A stretch of DNA of 64,000 bases from the NCBI GenBank assembly GCA_002007465.1, contig LNAC01000739.1, positions 545,570 to 609,569 of the forward strand, given 5' to 3'. Origin of the DNA: Ailurus styani. Its lineage: Eukaryota; Chordata; Mammalia; Carnivora; Ailuridae. Under the pieces are notes generated by a model. It saw only the letters and a list, made by a program, of their open reading frames with translations, did no database searches and was not told the DNA's origin. Shown piece by piece: positions 22,991-34,620 of the stretch (within the stretch, counting starts at the first letter, position 1; each line of letters begins with the position of its first letter). A program made the position numbers and the translations under genes.

Positions 22991-23226
22991 GGGTGCCCGG
23001 GGGGCTCATTGGGTTAAAGCCTCTGCCTTAGGCTCAGGTCATGATCTCAGGGTCCTGGGATTGAGCCCCACATCCATCTGGCTCTCTGCTCAGCAGGGAG
23101 CCTGCTTCCTCCTCTCTCTCTGCCTGCCTCTCTGCCTACTTGTGATCTCTCTCTCTCTCTCTGTGTCAAATACATAAATAAAATCTTAAAAAAAGTAAAA
23201 ATAAAAAAATGAAAAATAAAAAAAAT
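22991..23226 (+). mobile_element. CAN-SINE, sense, mustelid-type head
   Basis: Full copy with 'gggttaaagcctctgcc', 'tctctgctcagcagggagcc', CT-rich run and long A-rich tail. Target-site duplication 'aaaaacacttgtgttg' at 22975-22990 and, with one change, 23227-23242. The head carries two substitutions (cccgggggg). Confidence 0.96.
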
Positions 23227-23242
23227 AAAAACACTTATGTTG

Positions 23243-23859
23243 AGTAAAGTAAGTTGCTCCCAGCCTTTTCTTCCCTCAGGGCATTGTTTTCTATGCCTTT
23301 ATTACTGTAAAGTGAAACAAATCACCTAACAACATAAAAATAAAATTCCATTTTGAGATGTCAATAGCAAGATTGGATGGTGGTAAGAGGGGCAATTTAA
23401 CAAAGTTATCATCTTCTTCCAGAGGAAGATAAAGATATTTAATAATTTTTGTTAGAAAAATTTACATTTAAATATATAGATCAAAATGTAAAAACATAAA
23501 ATGCTAAAAATACAATCTATAGTTTTCAAACTAATAGAGAAACAAATGGTAATGACATGTTGACACATGTCAATTTTAACAGAAAACAAGAAAGGAAATG
23601 AAAGGAGGAAGCAAAGAAGAGCTTCTCTGAACAGAAAACACAAAATTAGAACATTTAAAACAAAATAAGATAATTTAAGCACATCAAAAACAAAATTAAA
23701 AAAAACACAGATAAATAATAAAGATATGGGAAATGCATACCCCTAAACATTTGACAAAGGAAAACTCTTGTTAGGAATGTTGACATTAGATTAAATAGAA
23801 TGTATATAGGAGGCATTAATAGAGAGGAATATTAGCATTATATAATAAAAGAAACAATT
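23243..23859. other. AT-rich sequence, nothing recognised
   Basis: No gene seen. Confidence 0.45.
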
Positions 23860-24330
23860 AGATAATGATATATCAAAGTAATTAATTGGCAACTTCAAGA
23901 ACTACATGAAGCAAAACCTATCAAGACATATGGAGATATTAACAACCCACTAATCAAAGTGGAAAACCTTTATAATAATCCATCAGGAAATTGTGATCAA
24001 GAAGATAAAAAATTTTAACAAAGATATAGAAGATGTTAAAAACAAAACTAATAATCTTTTTACATTCTTGGTACTACAATCAACAAAGATAGTATGTTAT
24101 TATCAAGTACACATTAAACTATTATAAAAATTGATTATATGCTAGGTCACTCCTAGGCCTCAACACATTTCAAAGAATTAATATCATACAGCCCATGTTG
24201 TCTGACCACAAAAAAAGTTAAAAACCAAATCAGCTACTATATTTTGTAACTTTTTGTATAAAAGAGAATAGAGATGGTATTAAGCCATCATTTCTGGAAG
24301 CTGAAAAAGTTAGTCTGACCTAATACTGTA
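23860..24330 (+). mobile_element. Ancient L1 endonuclease-region fragment, sense
   Basis: The + strand resembles the old L1 ORF2 endonuclease part: 'atcaagtacacattaaacta', 'tgattatatgctaggtcact', 'ctcaacacatttcaaagaat' and 'catgttgtctgaccac', the last covering the position of the conserved Ser-Asp box. Frames are broken and divergence is high (L1M or HAL1 type). Confidence 0.65.
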
Positions 24331-25913
24331 GGAAAGTCAATAGAAACAATAAATTGTGCTGTCAAGGGAAAATCAAACATTTTCTAAAATAAACTAAGAT
24401 TTAGGTTGCAAATGCCTCTGTGGTTTGCAATATCAACATTGGATAATCACAGTGAATTGTAAAAAGTATTTTATCCGAGGGTTGAAACTATTGCTGAGTA
24501 GAGATATTTAAAGAGGGAGGGAATAAACAGTTTTCACTATTGCTTGCATTAGTCTTTCTATGTCATGATTAAGAAATTAGAACCTTGTTTGAACTGTGGA
24601 TTAAAAATCCTAGGAGGATTCTCATTCTCCCTGCAATTGATGTTGTCTTTTATCTTTTACTCCCCAATAAAAATGGTGTTGCTTTTGTGGCATTGGAGAG
24701 TACTTATGCTTTATAGCATAGGAATAACCTTGAAATCCCACGGCATAAATGCTCTCTCTGTATGAAATACCAGAAGGAATACAGTATTATGAAAAATTGA
24801 GACAAGAAAGAAGAAGGAAACAGTAAGAGGAAATCTGATTCTTTCTTTGACAGGAAAAAGAAAAAATTTGAGAGTGCATCCTCACATTCTAACAGATAAA
24901 TGGTAATCAGAGAATGCATATTAGGAAGATTTTTATCCTCGGGATAGAAAAAAAAATCCTGAAGTTTTGAAAAGCAGAAGTCTTCCTACGGCTAATTTTG
25001 TCTGGTGGCACTTTCTTAGTTAGAAGTGACAGCACACTTACATGCAGAGATGACTGGGAGCTGCTTTTCTGACTGTGAATAGAAGAGCTTATTTTCTGTT
25101 CCCTCCACTGAACCAATTATACTTTTAACATCAACTCCCCACAGAGACAGTTAATACATGACAACCTTTCCTGGTCAAGCATGCCTTATTTAAACAGAGG
25201 TTTCTCTGGAGAGATTAAATGGTTTGGCATGGAAATAAATTAGCTAGTGACAGCTCTGTTCCATTTTCTACAACAGCATTAAGAAATGAGCATAGCATGT
25301 ATCCAGCTATGAATTTAATGGTTAATTTCTCCAAAAGAGTCATTTTAAGCTCCCATTGAAAATGTAATGAAGAAACATATTAATAAAAATGATGGGTAAT
25401 TTAACAATAATAATAATAAAAAAATATTATGCACCTGTGGGGTAAATTAGATAACTGCTTGATCTTGACAAACATAATAACGATTAAGCCCAGGACTACA
25501 GTTTTAGTTCTCAGTGAAATAATATAATATGCTACATATTAGTCTAGGAATGAAAGACATTTATTTCCTTTTCCTCATTACCAGAAGCAACTTAGGAATG
25601 GTTTATTTTAATGTTTGAAAAGATAAATGATGTCACAGAATTGGAATGATTAAAAGAGTAATGTTCTTTTAACTGCTCTAAAAAGAACCTCTAATCCTTT
25701 AGGAAGGGTTTTCTAAATGAACCCTATAGTACCTTGACAAGTATGTTATAATAAAAAAGTTGTTGTGGTCCAATCAGTTTGGGAAATAATACGTATTCTA
25801 TTCTCCTGCTTATGGAGTCATAATGCTCCTGTGAAGTAAATGACTTCAATGACTCCTGTGAAGTAAAGAAACTTTAACAAAGAGGCCCAAGCTTGTTTGA
25901 AGTGGATCAAGCA
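24331..25913. other. AT-rich sequence, nothing recognised
   Basis: No gene seen. A 14-base word 'tcctgtgaagtaaa' occurs twice with a 26-base period at 25827-25840 and 25853-25866, a small tandem duplication. Confidence 0.5.
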
Positions 25914-26072
25914 ACTCTTTCTTTCTCTGTCTCTCCACTTCTTGCTCCCTCCTTCCACCCCTTTCCTCATACCCTCCCTTCTCCCTTCCCTTTCCTCCTT
26001 CCTTCCCTCTTCTTTCCTTCCTTCTTTCTCTCCTCTTCATTCTCTTCCTTCCTTTCTTTCTCTTTCTTTCAA
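25914..26072. repeat. Polypyrimidine (CCTT)n-like tract
   Basis: About 155 bases almost purely C and T on the + strand, rich in 'ccttccttccctc'-like units. The frames on both strands (about 65 codons) read Ser/Leu/Phe-rich or Arg/Glu/Gly-rich low complexity and are not genes. Confidence 0.92.
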
Positions 26073-26103
26073 GAAAAGAAGATCTTACAGATTTAATGTT
26101 TAA

Positions 26104-26507
26104 TGTTTCTATAGTTTAGAAAACTTGACTTCAGGATATGAGATTCTTGTCCAGACAGATATTTAATTAGTTACTTGGATATATGACACCCAGAAAACCT
26201 TATTTTCTTTAGGTCCATATAAATATATCTTTATAAGTTTTATAAAAAAAAAATCTCTCCCACATATGTTCCTTTCTTAATTCATTCTCAGTACTTAAAA
26301 AGTTATTCCTGTGACTTGTAATGAATAATAAAACCATTTTTATTTAGTAAGAATTTAAGTAGAACTTAGGAATTACCTAGTCCCAATTTTCATCCATAGA
26401 TGGGAAAAATGGGTTCCCTTGGCATCTCGGCATCTAGTTCTGAATACATTTATAGCTCCATATTAGTTTTAAAATATTATGTTTCCATCTTCAAGATTCT
26501 TGTGTTT
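26104..26507. other. No gene seen
   Basis: AT-rich sequence without an assignable feature. Confidence 0.5.
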
Positions 26508-26522
26508 TAAAGTTTTCCTCAG

Positions 26523-26710
26523 GGGCGCCTGAGTAGCTCACTCAGTTAAGCGTCTACCTTCAGTTCAGATCATGATCCAGATCATGATCCCAGGGTCCTG
26601 GGATTCAGCCCTGCCTCAGGCTCCCTCCTCATCAGGGAGTCTGCTTCTCCCCCTGCCCTACCACCCGCCTTCCTCTCTCTCAAATAAATAAATAAATAAA
26701 TCTAAAAAAA
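26523..26710 (+). mobile_element. CAN-SINE, sense, older type with internal 12-bp duplication
   Basis: Head 'gggcgcctgagtagctca', then 'cagttaagcgtctacc', a duplicated 'agatcatgatcc' (tandem, about 26567-26590), and an (AATA)n tail. Target-site duplication 'taaagttttcctcag' at 26508-26522 and, with one change, 26711-26725. Confidence 0.95.
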
Positions 26711-26725
26711 TAAAGTTTTCTTCAG

Positions 26726-27687
26726 ATAATTCTAGGAAGATACAACTCACTAACTGAAGATAACCCTTTGAGCATACACTGTTAGTATGGAGAAGACAAT
26801 CTATCATTTTGTTGTAGGAGAAGTTCTGTCAATTTTGATTATTAGAAGTTAGTAACTAATTTATCCCATGTAAATCTATGAAAAATATTCTCAATGTCTT
26901 TCTGTAGCTATATCACAAGTCATTGAAAGATGGGATAGATAGATACAATGTCAAGAAAAGACACAAACATAGGAATCTGGAAGAAGTCTTAAAAAAAAAA
27001 TTAAAAAAAAAAAAGAGTGCCCTGCTTTGCTCTTTTGAGTTTTCAATAAGTTTTGACAGCTGACTTCACTCACATAGGGTTTTTAGCCCAGGGCTAGAAT
27101 TGTTTAACAGGTAAGTCTTGCTCCACTTGGGAGTAGGAACTAGTGGACCTAGATTGGCACAGAGTTATGTCCCCAAGATACTAAGAGTGGTATATAATCC
27201 ACATAGTGCTCCTCAAAACTTACTCTCCCACTCATGAGGTGAAAATCCTGTGTTTGCATTGAAACATTATTAAATATATTGAGGTTAAATACTGGATCTG
27301 TTGAAGACCACAGGCAGGTTGAAGATCTGTTGAATTTTCAATGAATAAAACTCAGTGGAATGTTTCCTGATAGAAACACTTAAAAGATCACTATTATTAC
27401 TTATAATATTATTTGATACTAAACTTGAGTATCAGATATGTAGCTTGTTTAAAACCAAGAGGTCTTGACTACTTAACAAAGTACCAAGATATAAATTAGT
27501 AAGTGTTAAGATTCTATCTTACGCTCTGCAAAATTCTGAACATGTTGAGTCAATAAAAAGTATACAAAATTTAGAATGTTTTTGTAACATTCCTTCCATT
27601 CCTAAAAGTAATAATGGTGACCCCCTGGATACATTATTGGAATTATATTAAGCTTGTAAATTAATTTTGGGACAAACAGCCTTCTTT
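26726..27687. other. No gene seen
   Basis: AT-rich sequence. Two A homopolymers (about 26991-27014) are the only notable features. Confidence 0.5.
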
Positions 27688-27706
27688 AAAATATTGGAAA
27701 TGTTTT

Positions 27707-27912
27707 GGGCGCCTGGGTGGCTCAGTGGGTTAAAGCCTCTGCCTTCGGCTCAGGTCATGATCTCAGGGTCCTGGGATTGAGGCCCGCATCAGGCTCCCTG
27801 CTCAGCGGGGAGCCTGCTTCCTCCTCTCTCTCTGCCTGCTTCTCTGTCTACTTGTAATCTCTCTCTCTCTGTCAAATAAATAAATAAAATCTTTAAAAAA
27901 ATAAAATAAAAT
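27707..27912 (+). mobile_element. CAN-SINE, sense, young mustelid-type
   Basis: A near-consensus copy with 'gggttaaagcctctgccttc' and 'ctcagcggggagcctgcttc'. The target-site duplication 'aaaatattggaaatgtttt' is perfect over 19 bases (27688-27706 and 27913-27931), indicating a recent insertion. Confidence 0.97.
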
Positions 27913-28069
27913 AAAATATTGGAAATGTTTTAACATTCAGGAATATGGTATATTTCTTCATGTATTCATTGTTCTTTGGGGTCCCTCATGGATTTCTTGC
28001 AGCTTTTTTTTTTTTTAACATTTTGTTCACTTCTCTTCTAGTACCTAGTTTTTTGGGAATAACATTTTT

Positions 28070-28263
28070 TTTAATTATTCTTTGCCCCAGGGGTACAGGT
28101 CTATGAATCATCCGGCTTACATCTTTCACAGCACTCGCCATAGCACAAACCCTCCCCAATGTCCATAACCCATCCACCCTACCCCTACCCTCCCATCCCC
28201 CCAGTAACCTTCAGTTTGTTTTCTGAGATTAGGAGTCTCTTATGGTAGGGAGGGAAAAATAGT
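28070..28263 (-). mobile_element. Severely 5'-truncated L1, antisense
   Basis: Only about 195 bases of carnivore L1 3' UTR: 'ggggtacaggtctatgaatc', 'cagcactcgccatagcac', 'ccctccccaatgtccataac', 'gagattaggagtctcttatg'. The T run on the left is the poly(A) tail complement. Target-site duplication 'gaataacattttt' at 28057-28069 and 28264-28276, as expected for target-primed reverse transcription. Confidence 0.9.
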
Positions 28264-28276
28264 GAATAACATTTTT

Positions 28277-29733
28277 ATTTTTTGACTTTTTAGAATTAGA
28301 TATTAAGAGACAGTGTTTTCAAACCTGACTGCATTTCTAAACCCAGCTGCACATTAAAAACTCTGAAATGGAGCCCATTTGAACCCCTGCCCTACAAATT
28401 ATTTGTTGCTCACAACTAAATGTGCAATTAGTTTTTCCTTGGTCAGGCATGATCTAAACTCTTATTTCATTTTTTTCATAAACAAATTTGCATCTATAAA
28501 TAAAAGCCAGCACCGAACACAAATTTACTCTTTAGTTTCTAAAATGTAAAGATAAAACCCTCCATAAAACAATGAAATTTGTTTGTTACTAGCAACATTG
28601 GTTATAAAAGCAAATATTTGCTCATCTTTATGTAAACCCCATTCTCATGTTTCATTTGGAAATATGAACACATTTTGGATTTTTTTTGAAGAACAGATTT
28701 TGTCTTGCCTCATGCAAGAATATCTGACTGCTTAGAAGAAAGGGATTCCTGTCATCTCTGGATGTTTCTAATATTTTGCTATGGTCATCCTTCATTCTCC
28801 CATGTTGAGGAAAATACCATTCAGTCTTTTTATGATTTCATAATAAGTGTGGACCAAACATAGAACAATTAAATAAAAACTTTTGGGAGAGAGCAACATA
28901 CCTTGGTATATTTTTTCCAAGTTCCTTGGGTGATGTCAACATGTAGTCAGAGTTAGAGCAACCATTTTTGGGTTACTGGTTCTTCATAAAATATCCTGGG
29001 TTTCAAAAGTGATTGACTTAATTCTTAGGGCCTCATCTTTTAACTCTTCTATGAGCAAATGATGCCGAACAGCCTCTGTGACCAAAACAAGCATTCCTTC
29101 ATGAGGGTAACAGATTCTCCATCTATCCTCATTATGCCTAGGACAGAGCCCAGGATCCAACTGCCTGGTACAGGAAATCAATATAACTACACATGTTTAT
29201 GAATTTGCTGCATGTTATTCATTTTTAAAACTCAGATATACATATTTTTTATTTAATTGCCTCTGTAACCAGAAACACAGGTTAATAAGATGATTTATTG
29301 GGATAAAGAATAAAATCAGTATTCATTAGGAAAAAATGAAGGTAATTGGTCCCCAGAGAAGTTATTCCCGACACCACTGTTCTCATAGCACAAAATTCTA
29401 ACCTATTGACTTACTAATGGAAGACTTATGATTTCATATCACATACATAATATCTTTGCACAAAATGTCTTAAAGAGGGAGGTGGGGTTATTGTTATGGG
29501 AATAGGATACATTTGAGGAGTATACTAATACTGAATTTCTTACACAAGATTTTCTAATTTCTCTAGCCCTTCTTTGGGAAATATTAGAGCACATTAAATA
29601 TACATAGCAGGACAAAATTTTGAGTTAGTACAGAGCTGAGATCCCATAGATAATAGAAGCTATAGTAGGGAAATCAATAAATCAACAAGAGATCAGCATC
29701 CAATTCAAAACAACAGGCTGTTAATACCCTCTG
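28277..29733. other. No gene seen
   Basis: No convincing gene. A 65-codon frame at 28984-29181 (-) reads as a plausible protein-like stretch, but has no start context, no homologue I recognise and no flanking exon signals. Confidence 0.45.
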
Positions 29734-29749
29734 AAGTGCAAAAAGAGCA

Positions 29750-29898
29750 GGGGCGCCTGGGTGACTCAGTAGGTTAAGCATCTGCCTTCAGCTCAGGTCA
29801 CGATCTTAGGGTCCTGGGATGGAGCCCCACATCGGGCTCTCTGCTCAGCGGGGAGCCTGCTTCCTCCTCTCTCTCTGCCTCTCTCTCTGCCTACTTGT

Positions 29899-29936
<38 letters not shown>

Positions 29937-29966
29937 AAATAAATAAATAAAATCTTAAAAAAAAAG
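29750..29966 (+). mobile_element. CAN-SINE, sense
   Basis: Full copy with 'ggcgcctgggtgactcagta', a long (CT)n run and an AAATAAATAAA tail. Target-site duplication 'aagtgcaaaaagagca' at 29734-29749 and, with one change, 29967-29982. Confidence 0.96.
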
Positions 29967-30094
29967 AAATGCAAAAAGAGCATTGAAATGTTAACATTGA
30001 GGTAGAAAAAACATTTGCTCCTTTGACACTCAATGAGTAATAGCTCTATCAGAGTGACTGCATGTGATGTTAAAAAAAAAAAGCCAAATAAGTC

Positions 30095-30235
30095 TATGAT
30101 TTATATTCTCAAAGTGCTTATATTTTAATGTATGAAACAGACAAATTACAATATGGCTTGTAAGTGCCATAATAAAGGAATATGCACCAAGAGCTATGGG
30201 AACACAACAGAGGAAACCACTAACTACTTGAAGAA
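30095..30235. repeat. Possible ancient mammalian repeat fragment
   Basis: 'gtatgaaacagacaaattac', 'cttgtaagtgccataataa' and 'gagctatgggaacacaacag' resemble a widespread old mammalian repeat related to L2. The family is not certain. Confidence 0.35.
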
Positions 30236-30415
30236 GTTGCCTTGGGGATTAATTTGTAAATTAAATAGCCATTAAGCTCTTTTAAGTCCCATTTATGTTT
30301 TTCCTTGTTACAGCACTCATCCCTGTTACTCATTCATTTCTATTTCTTTGAACAATTACAGTGGTTCTTAAAATCTGTATGGTTATAGATCTCATAATAA
30401 ATCCTTGGCTTAATA

Positions 30416-30461
30416 TCAATCAATCATTTAATCAATCAATCAATCAATCAATCAGTCAATC
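30416..30461. repeat. (AATC)n microsatellite
   Basis: About eleven tetranucleotide units of 'aatc' with two interruptions. Confidence 0.95.
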
Positions 30462-30602
30462 CTTGGTTTAGACCCTTTACTCTCCTAGATTTTCTGCTTT
30501 GTCTTAGATCACTCCCTCTGGCTTTGCATATTTTCCTCCTCAGTACATTCCTTAAATTCCTTAAAGTTAGGTACTTTTCAAGCTTCTGTCCTTGGATTTT
30601 TT

Positions 30603-31148
30603 TTTTAATTTAAATTCAATTAATTCACATATAATGTATTATTGGTTTCAGTGGTAGAGGTGAGTGACTTATTAGTCTTATATGATACCCAGTGCTCATT
30701 ACATCACATGCCTTCCTTAATGTCTATCACCCACTTACCCCATCCCCCCACATTCCTCCCCTCCAGCAACGCTCAGTTTATTTCCTATGATTGAATTTCT
30801 TATGGTTTGTATCCCTCTCTGGTTTCATCTTATTTTATTTTTTCCTCTCTTCCTCTATGATCCTCTGTTTTGTTTCTTAAATTCCATGTATCAGTGAGAT
30901 CATATAATTGTCTTTCTCTGATTGACTTTTTTTGATTAGTATAATACCTTCTAGTTCCATCCACATAGTTGCCAATTGCAAGATTTCATTTTTTTAGTGT
31001 ATAATATATAATATATTGGTGTATATTTGGTGTATATTATTGTAAATATATTTGGTGTATAATTATATAATATAAATGTAAAACATTTTTTGCTGTATAA
31101 TATTCCTATGTGTATATGTGTGTGTGTATACATATATATGTATATATG

Positions 31149-31193
<45 letters not shown>

Positions 31194-33078
31194 CTTCTTT
31201 ATCCATTCATCCATTGATAGATATCTGGGCTCTTTCCATAGTTTGGTTATTGTGGACATTGTTGCTATAAACATTGGGGTGCAGGTGCCCCCTTGAATCA
31301 CTACATTTGTATCTTTGGGGTAAATACCCAGTAGTGCAAGTGCTGGGTCACAGGGTAGCTCTATTTTCAACTTTTTGAGGAACCTCCATACTGTTTTCCA
31401 GAGTGGCTGCACCACTTTACATTCCCACCAACAGTGTAAGAGAGTTCCCCTTTCTCCACATCCTTGCCAACATCTGTCTTTTCCTGACTTGTTAATTTTA
31501 ACCATTCTAACTAGTGTGAGGTGGTATGTCACTGTGGTTTGATTTGTATTTCGCTGATGATGAGTGATGTTGAGCATCTTTTCATGTGTCTGTTGGCCAT
31601 CTGAATGTCATCTTTGGAAAAATGTCTACTCATGCCTTCTGCCCATTTTTAATTAGATTATTCATCTTTTGGGTATTGAGTTCGGTAAGTTCCTTATAGA
31701 TTTTCAAAACTAGCCCTTTATCTGATATATCATTTGCAAATATCTTCTCCCATGCCCATGCTGTCAGTTGTCTTTTGGTTTTGTTGAATCTTTCCTTTAC
31801 TGTGGAAAAAATTTTTATCTTGATTAAGTCCCAATAGTTCATTTATGCCTTTGTTTTCTTTGCTTTTGGAGACATGTCTAGCAAGAAGTTGTTGCAGCTG
31901 AGGTCAAAGAGGTTGCTGCTTCTGTTCTTCTCCAGGATTTTGATGGATTGCTGTCTCACATTTAGGTCTTTCAACCATTTTCAGTCTGATTTTGTGTATG
32001 GTGTAAGAACATGGTCCAGTTTCATTCTTCTGCATGTGGCTGTCCAACTTTCACCATTTGTTGAAGAGACTGTCTTTTTTCCCATAGACTGTCTTTTTTC
32101 CATGGGATATTCTTTCCTGCTTTGTCGAATATGAGTTGACTATAAAGTTGAGAATCCATTTCTGGGTTCTCTATTCTGTTCCATTGATCTATGTTTCTGT
32201 TTTTGTTCTAGTACCATATTGGACATTTGATTGACAATTACGGCTTTGTAATAGAGCTTGAAGCCTGGAATTGTGATACCACCAGCCTTGGTTTTCTTTT
32301 TCAACATTCCTCTAGCTATTCGGGATCTTTTCTGGCTCCATACAAATTTTAGGATTATTTGTTGGAGCTTTGTGAATAAAAGTTGTTGGTATTTTGATAG
32401 GGATTGCATTGAATGTGTAGATTGCTCTAGGTAGCATAGACATTTTAACAATATTTGTTCTTCAAGTCCGTGAGCATGGAACATTTTTCCATTTCTTTGT
32501 GTCTTCCTCAATTTCTTTCATGAATGTTCTATAGTTCTCTGAGTACAGATCCTTTGGCTCTTTGGTTTGCTTTATTCCTAGGTATTTTATGGTTTTGGGG
32601 GCAGTTGCAAATGGGATTGACTCCTTAATTTCTCTTTCTTTTGTCTTATTATTAGTGTATAGAAATGCAAATGATTTCTGTGCATTGATTTTATGTCCTG
32701 TCACTTTGCTGAATTCCTGTATGAGTTCTAGCAATTTTGGGGATGGAGTGTTTTGGGTTTTCCACATAGAGTATCATGTCATCTGCAAAGGGTGAGAGTT
32801 TGACATCTTCTTTGTCAATTCATATGCCTTTTATTTCTTTTTATTGTCTGAACACTGAGGCTAGGACTTCTAATACTATGTCGAACAACAGTGGTGATGG
32901 TGGACATCCCTGCAGTGTTCCTGACCTTAGGGGAAATGCTCTCAGTTTTTCTCCATTGAGAATGATATTCACTGTGGGCTTTTCATAGATGGCTTTTATG
33001 ATATTGAGGTATGTTCCTTCTATCCCTACACTGTGAAGACTTTTTATCAAGAAAAGGGGTGCTGTACTTTGTCAGATG
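30603..33078 (-). mobile_element. 5'-truncated L1, antisense, with dead ORF2 C-terminal half
   Basis: A carnivore L1 of about 2.5 kb inserted antisense. On the + strand it starts with a T run (poly(A) complement), passes the 3' UTR ('tacccagtgctcattacatc') and continues through the reverse complement of ORF2 to a 5' truncation near 33078. The target-site duplication is 'tgtccttggatttttt' at 30587-30602 and, with one change, 33079-33094. Translated on the - strand, pieces of reverse transcriptase and the C-terminal domain are recognisable: a [15 protein letters not shown] segment (about 32980), [23 protein letters not shown] (about 32900), a [18 protein letters not shown] segment (about 32650) and the Cys-rich [20 protein letters not shown] (about 31410). 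Frameshifts and stops split it into frames of 208, 70, 123, 101 and 69 codons, so it encodes no functional protein. Confidence 0.95.
31108..31192. repeat. Compound (TG)n(TA)n(CA)n microsatellite inside L1 ORF2
   Basis: A compound dinucleotide repeat lying at the ORF2 position just after the DEWIKKM box. In the - strand reading it gives a run of Cys-Val and then His-Ile/Tyr-Ile. It replaces the short 'tatatata' stretch present at the equivalent place in the L1 at about 54770. Confidence 0.93.
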
Positions 33079-33094
33079 TGTCCTCGGATTTTTT

Positions 33095-33644
33095 ACTCCA
33101 ATTTCTCCCCTTGATAATCCATTGAATAATTATGTCCTCTGCCAAAATATCTCACTCTACCCTTCTATTCAGTTACCAGATAACATGAAATCTGTCTCAG
33201 GAAAAGTTTTATAAGATTTAAAGAGTCTTCTGATAACAGAACACATCACAATGACACTCAGATGGATGAAAAGATAGTTTTTGTTACTTATAGCTCCAAA
33301 TGAGAGAAGGATGCCAGTCAGGGCCACATAGGGAGTTCCAGCTAGGTGCAGAGTTGCTAGCCAGAGCTGTAGGGGGCAACCTATGAGTGGCAAGAAGGGT
33401 CAGGTTAGCTATATTTCATGGACTCCCTATAGATTGGCTACTTAGAATAAATTCTCAGGCTCAGGGGCACAGTGGCTATCCTAGTTGTCTAACTTGAATC
33501 CAGGTTGATTAGGGCAGGTGCCTTGTGGCACAGAGTGTGAGATCCTGATAAGACAAGGGGTTGAGGTAGATTTAGTCAGTAGTTCAAGAAGGGGAACTGA
33601 TCAGTCTATAGCTGGCATCTCAAAATTATGTCAAGAAGAATTTA
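33095..33644. other. No gene seen
   Basis: Between two L1 pieces; no assignable feature. Confidence 0.45.
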
Positions 33645-34130
33645 GGAGAGAGTGATGTCAGCAAAATGGTGGAATAGGAGGTCCAACCCTTGTCTCTACC
33701 TGCTCCCAACAAAACACATGATTTAACAACTATCCACAGATGAAAGTAGCTCTCAGAGAGCTTAGAGTGCAGTTGACAAGCTGCAGAAACCACTAAAGCA
33801 CAAAGACTTGGGACCGTGGCATAGGGAAGGGTAGGAGGCATTCTACCTTTGTCACCTCATTCCCCAGACCAACACAGCCTAGCACTAATCCTCTTGGCTA
33901 TGAGTTCCTCCATAAGGGAAGTGTTTAGAGCAGGAGGACCCCAGTAGCTTTCACCTCTGCTGCAGCCTCAGATCCCCATCCTAGTTCCCCACTCTGTACC
34001 CCTGCAGTCTTCCAGTGCAGACCCCCAGTACAAGAGCTTCCCAGAGCCAAGACCTTTGTGTCCTTCCAGAACTGGTGCTGGTCCCCCACCCCACTGCCGG
34101 CCTTGCCACCACCACACCCACCAGTGCATT
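33645..34130 (+). mobile_element. Orphan L1 5' UTR fragment, sense
   Basis: 'gcaaaatggtggaataggag', 'acaactatccacagatgaaa' and 'cagagagcttagagtgcagt' match the opening of L1 5' UTRs of L1MA/L1MB type, followed by a C-rich part. No ORF1 follows, so it is a fragment separated from the rest of its element. Confidence 0.55.
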
Positions 34131-34189
34131 TCAGGAAAAAGTTATTTCTCTACTGAGCTATTATTTAATGTTATTCTAACAAACTTTAG

Positions 34190-34620
34190 ATTGAGCTTTT
34201 TCTAACACCAGTGCCCCCCACATAGGGTTATGAGAATCATAATTTGAAAGTACAGATCCTATCACATAAAACTTACATTCAAACTCCAAAGCCTGGTGTT
34301 TCAAGGCACTAGGATATATTCTCGTAAAGTACTGTCTATTCTATTCTTCTTCTACCATCATCAAACCTCAAGCTGTTGAACATGCTTCCTTTCTTTACTT
34401 CAGTATCCATTAATGCGCTCTGTCCTCTGCACAGAATACCTTTTCCCACAATCCCATCTCCACAAGTAACAATATTCCCACCCATAATTCAAATACCAGC
34501 AGAATTCTTTATCTTCCAAAAGCTCCCTCTGATTCTCCCATCCAAAAGAAATCTTTTAATTTTGGTTTTCCTTGGCAACTTATTTGAATTTCTAATATAG
34601 CATTCATTAACTTATTCACT
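34190..34620 (+). repeat. L2 LINE fragment, sense
   Basis: 'ttcaaactccaaagcctggt', 'gtttcaaggcactaggatat' and 'gaataccttttcccacaatc' match, with divergence, the L2 segment equivalent to 'ccaaactccttagcctggca' and 'aaggcccttcatgatctgg'. Confidence 0.6.

Noticed and set aside
25846..26103. Low-complexity Ser/Leu or Arg/Glu frames
   Set aside because: They are translations of the polypyrimidine tract.
28984..29181. 65-codon - frame with a protein-like appearance as an exon or processed pseudogene
   Set aside because: I recognise no homologue. It lacks splice signals, poly(A) and flanking similarity, and its length is within chance.
30416..30461. AATC repeats as a CRISPR-like or regularly spaced array
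   Set aside because: A plain tetranucleotide microsatellite without spacers, in mammalian DNA.
30951..31577. 208-codon - frame as a host gene
   Set aside because: It is the C-terminal end of L1 ORF2 (HCWWECK and DEWIKKM boxes) extended through a microsatellite and AT-rich 3' sequence.
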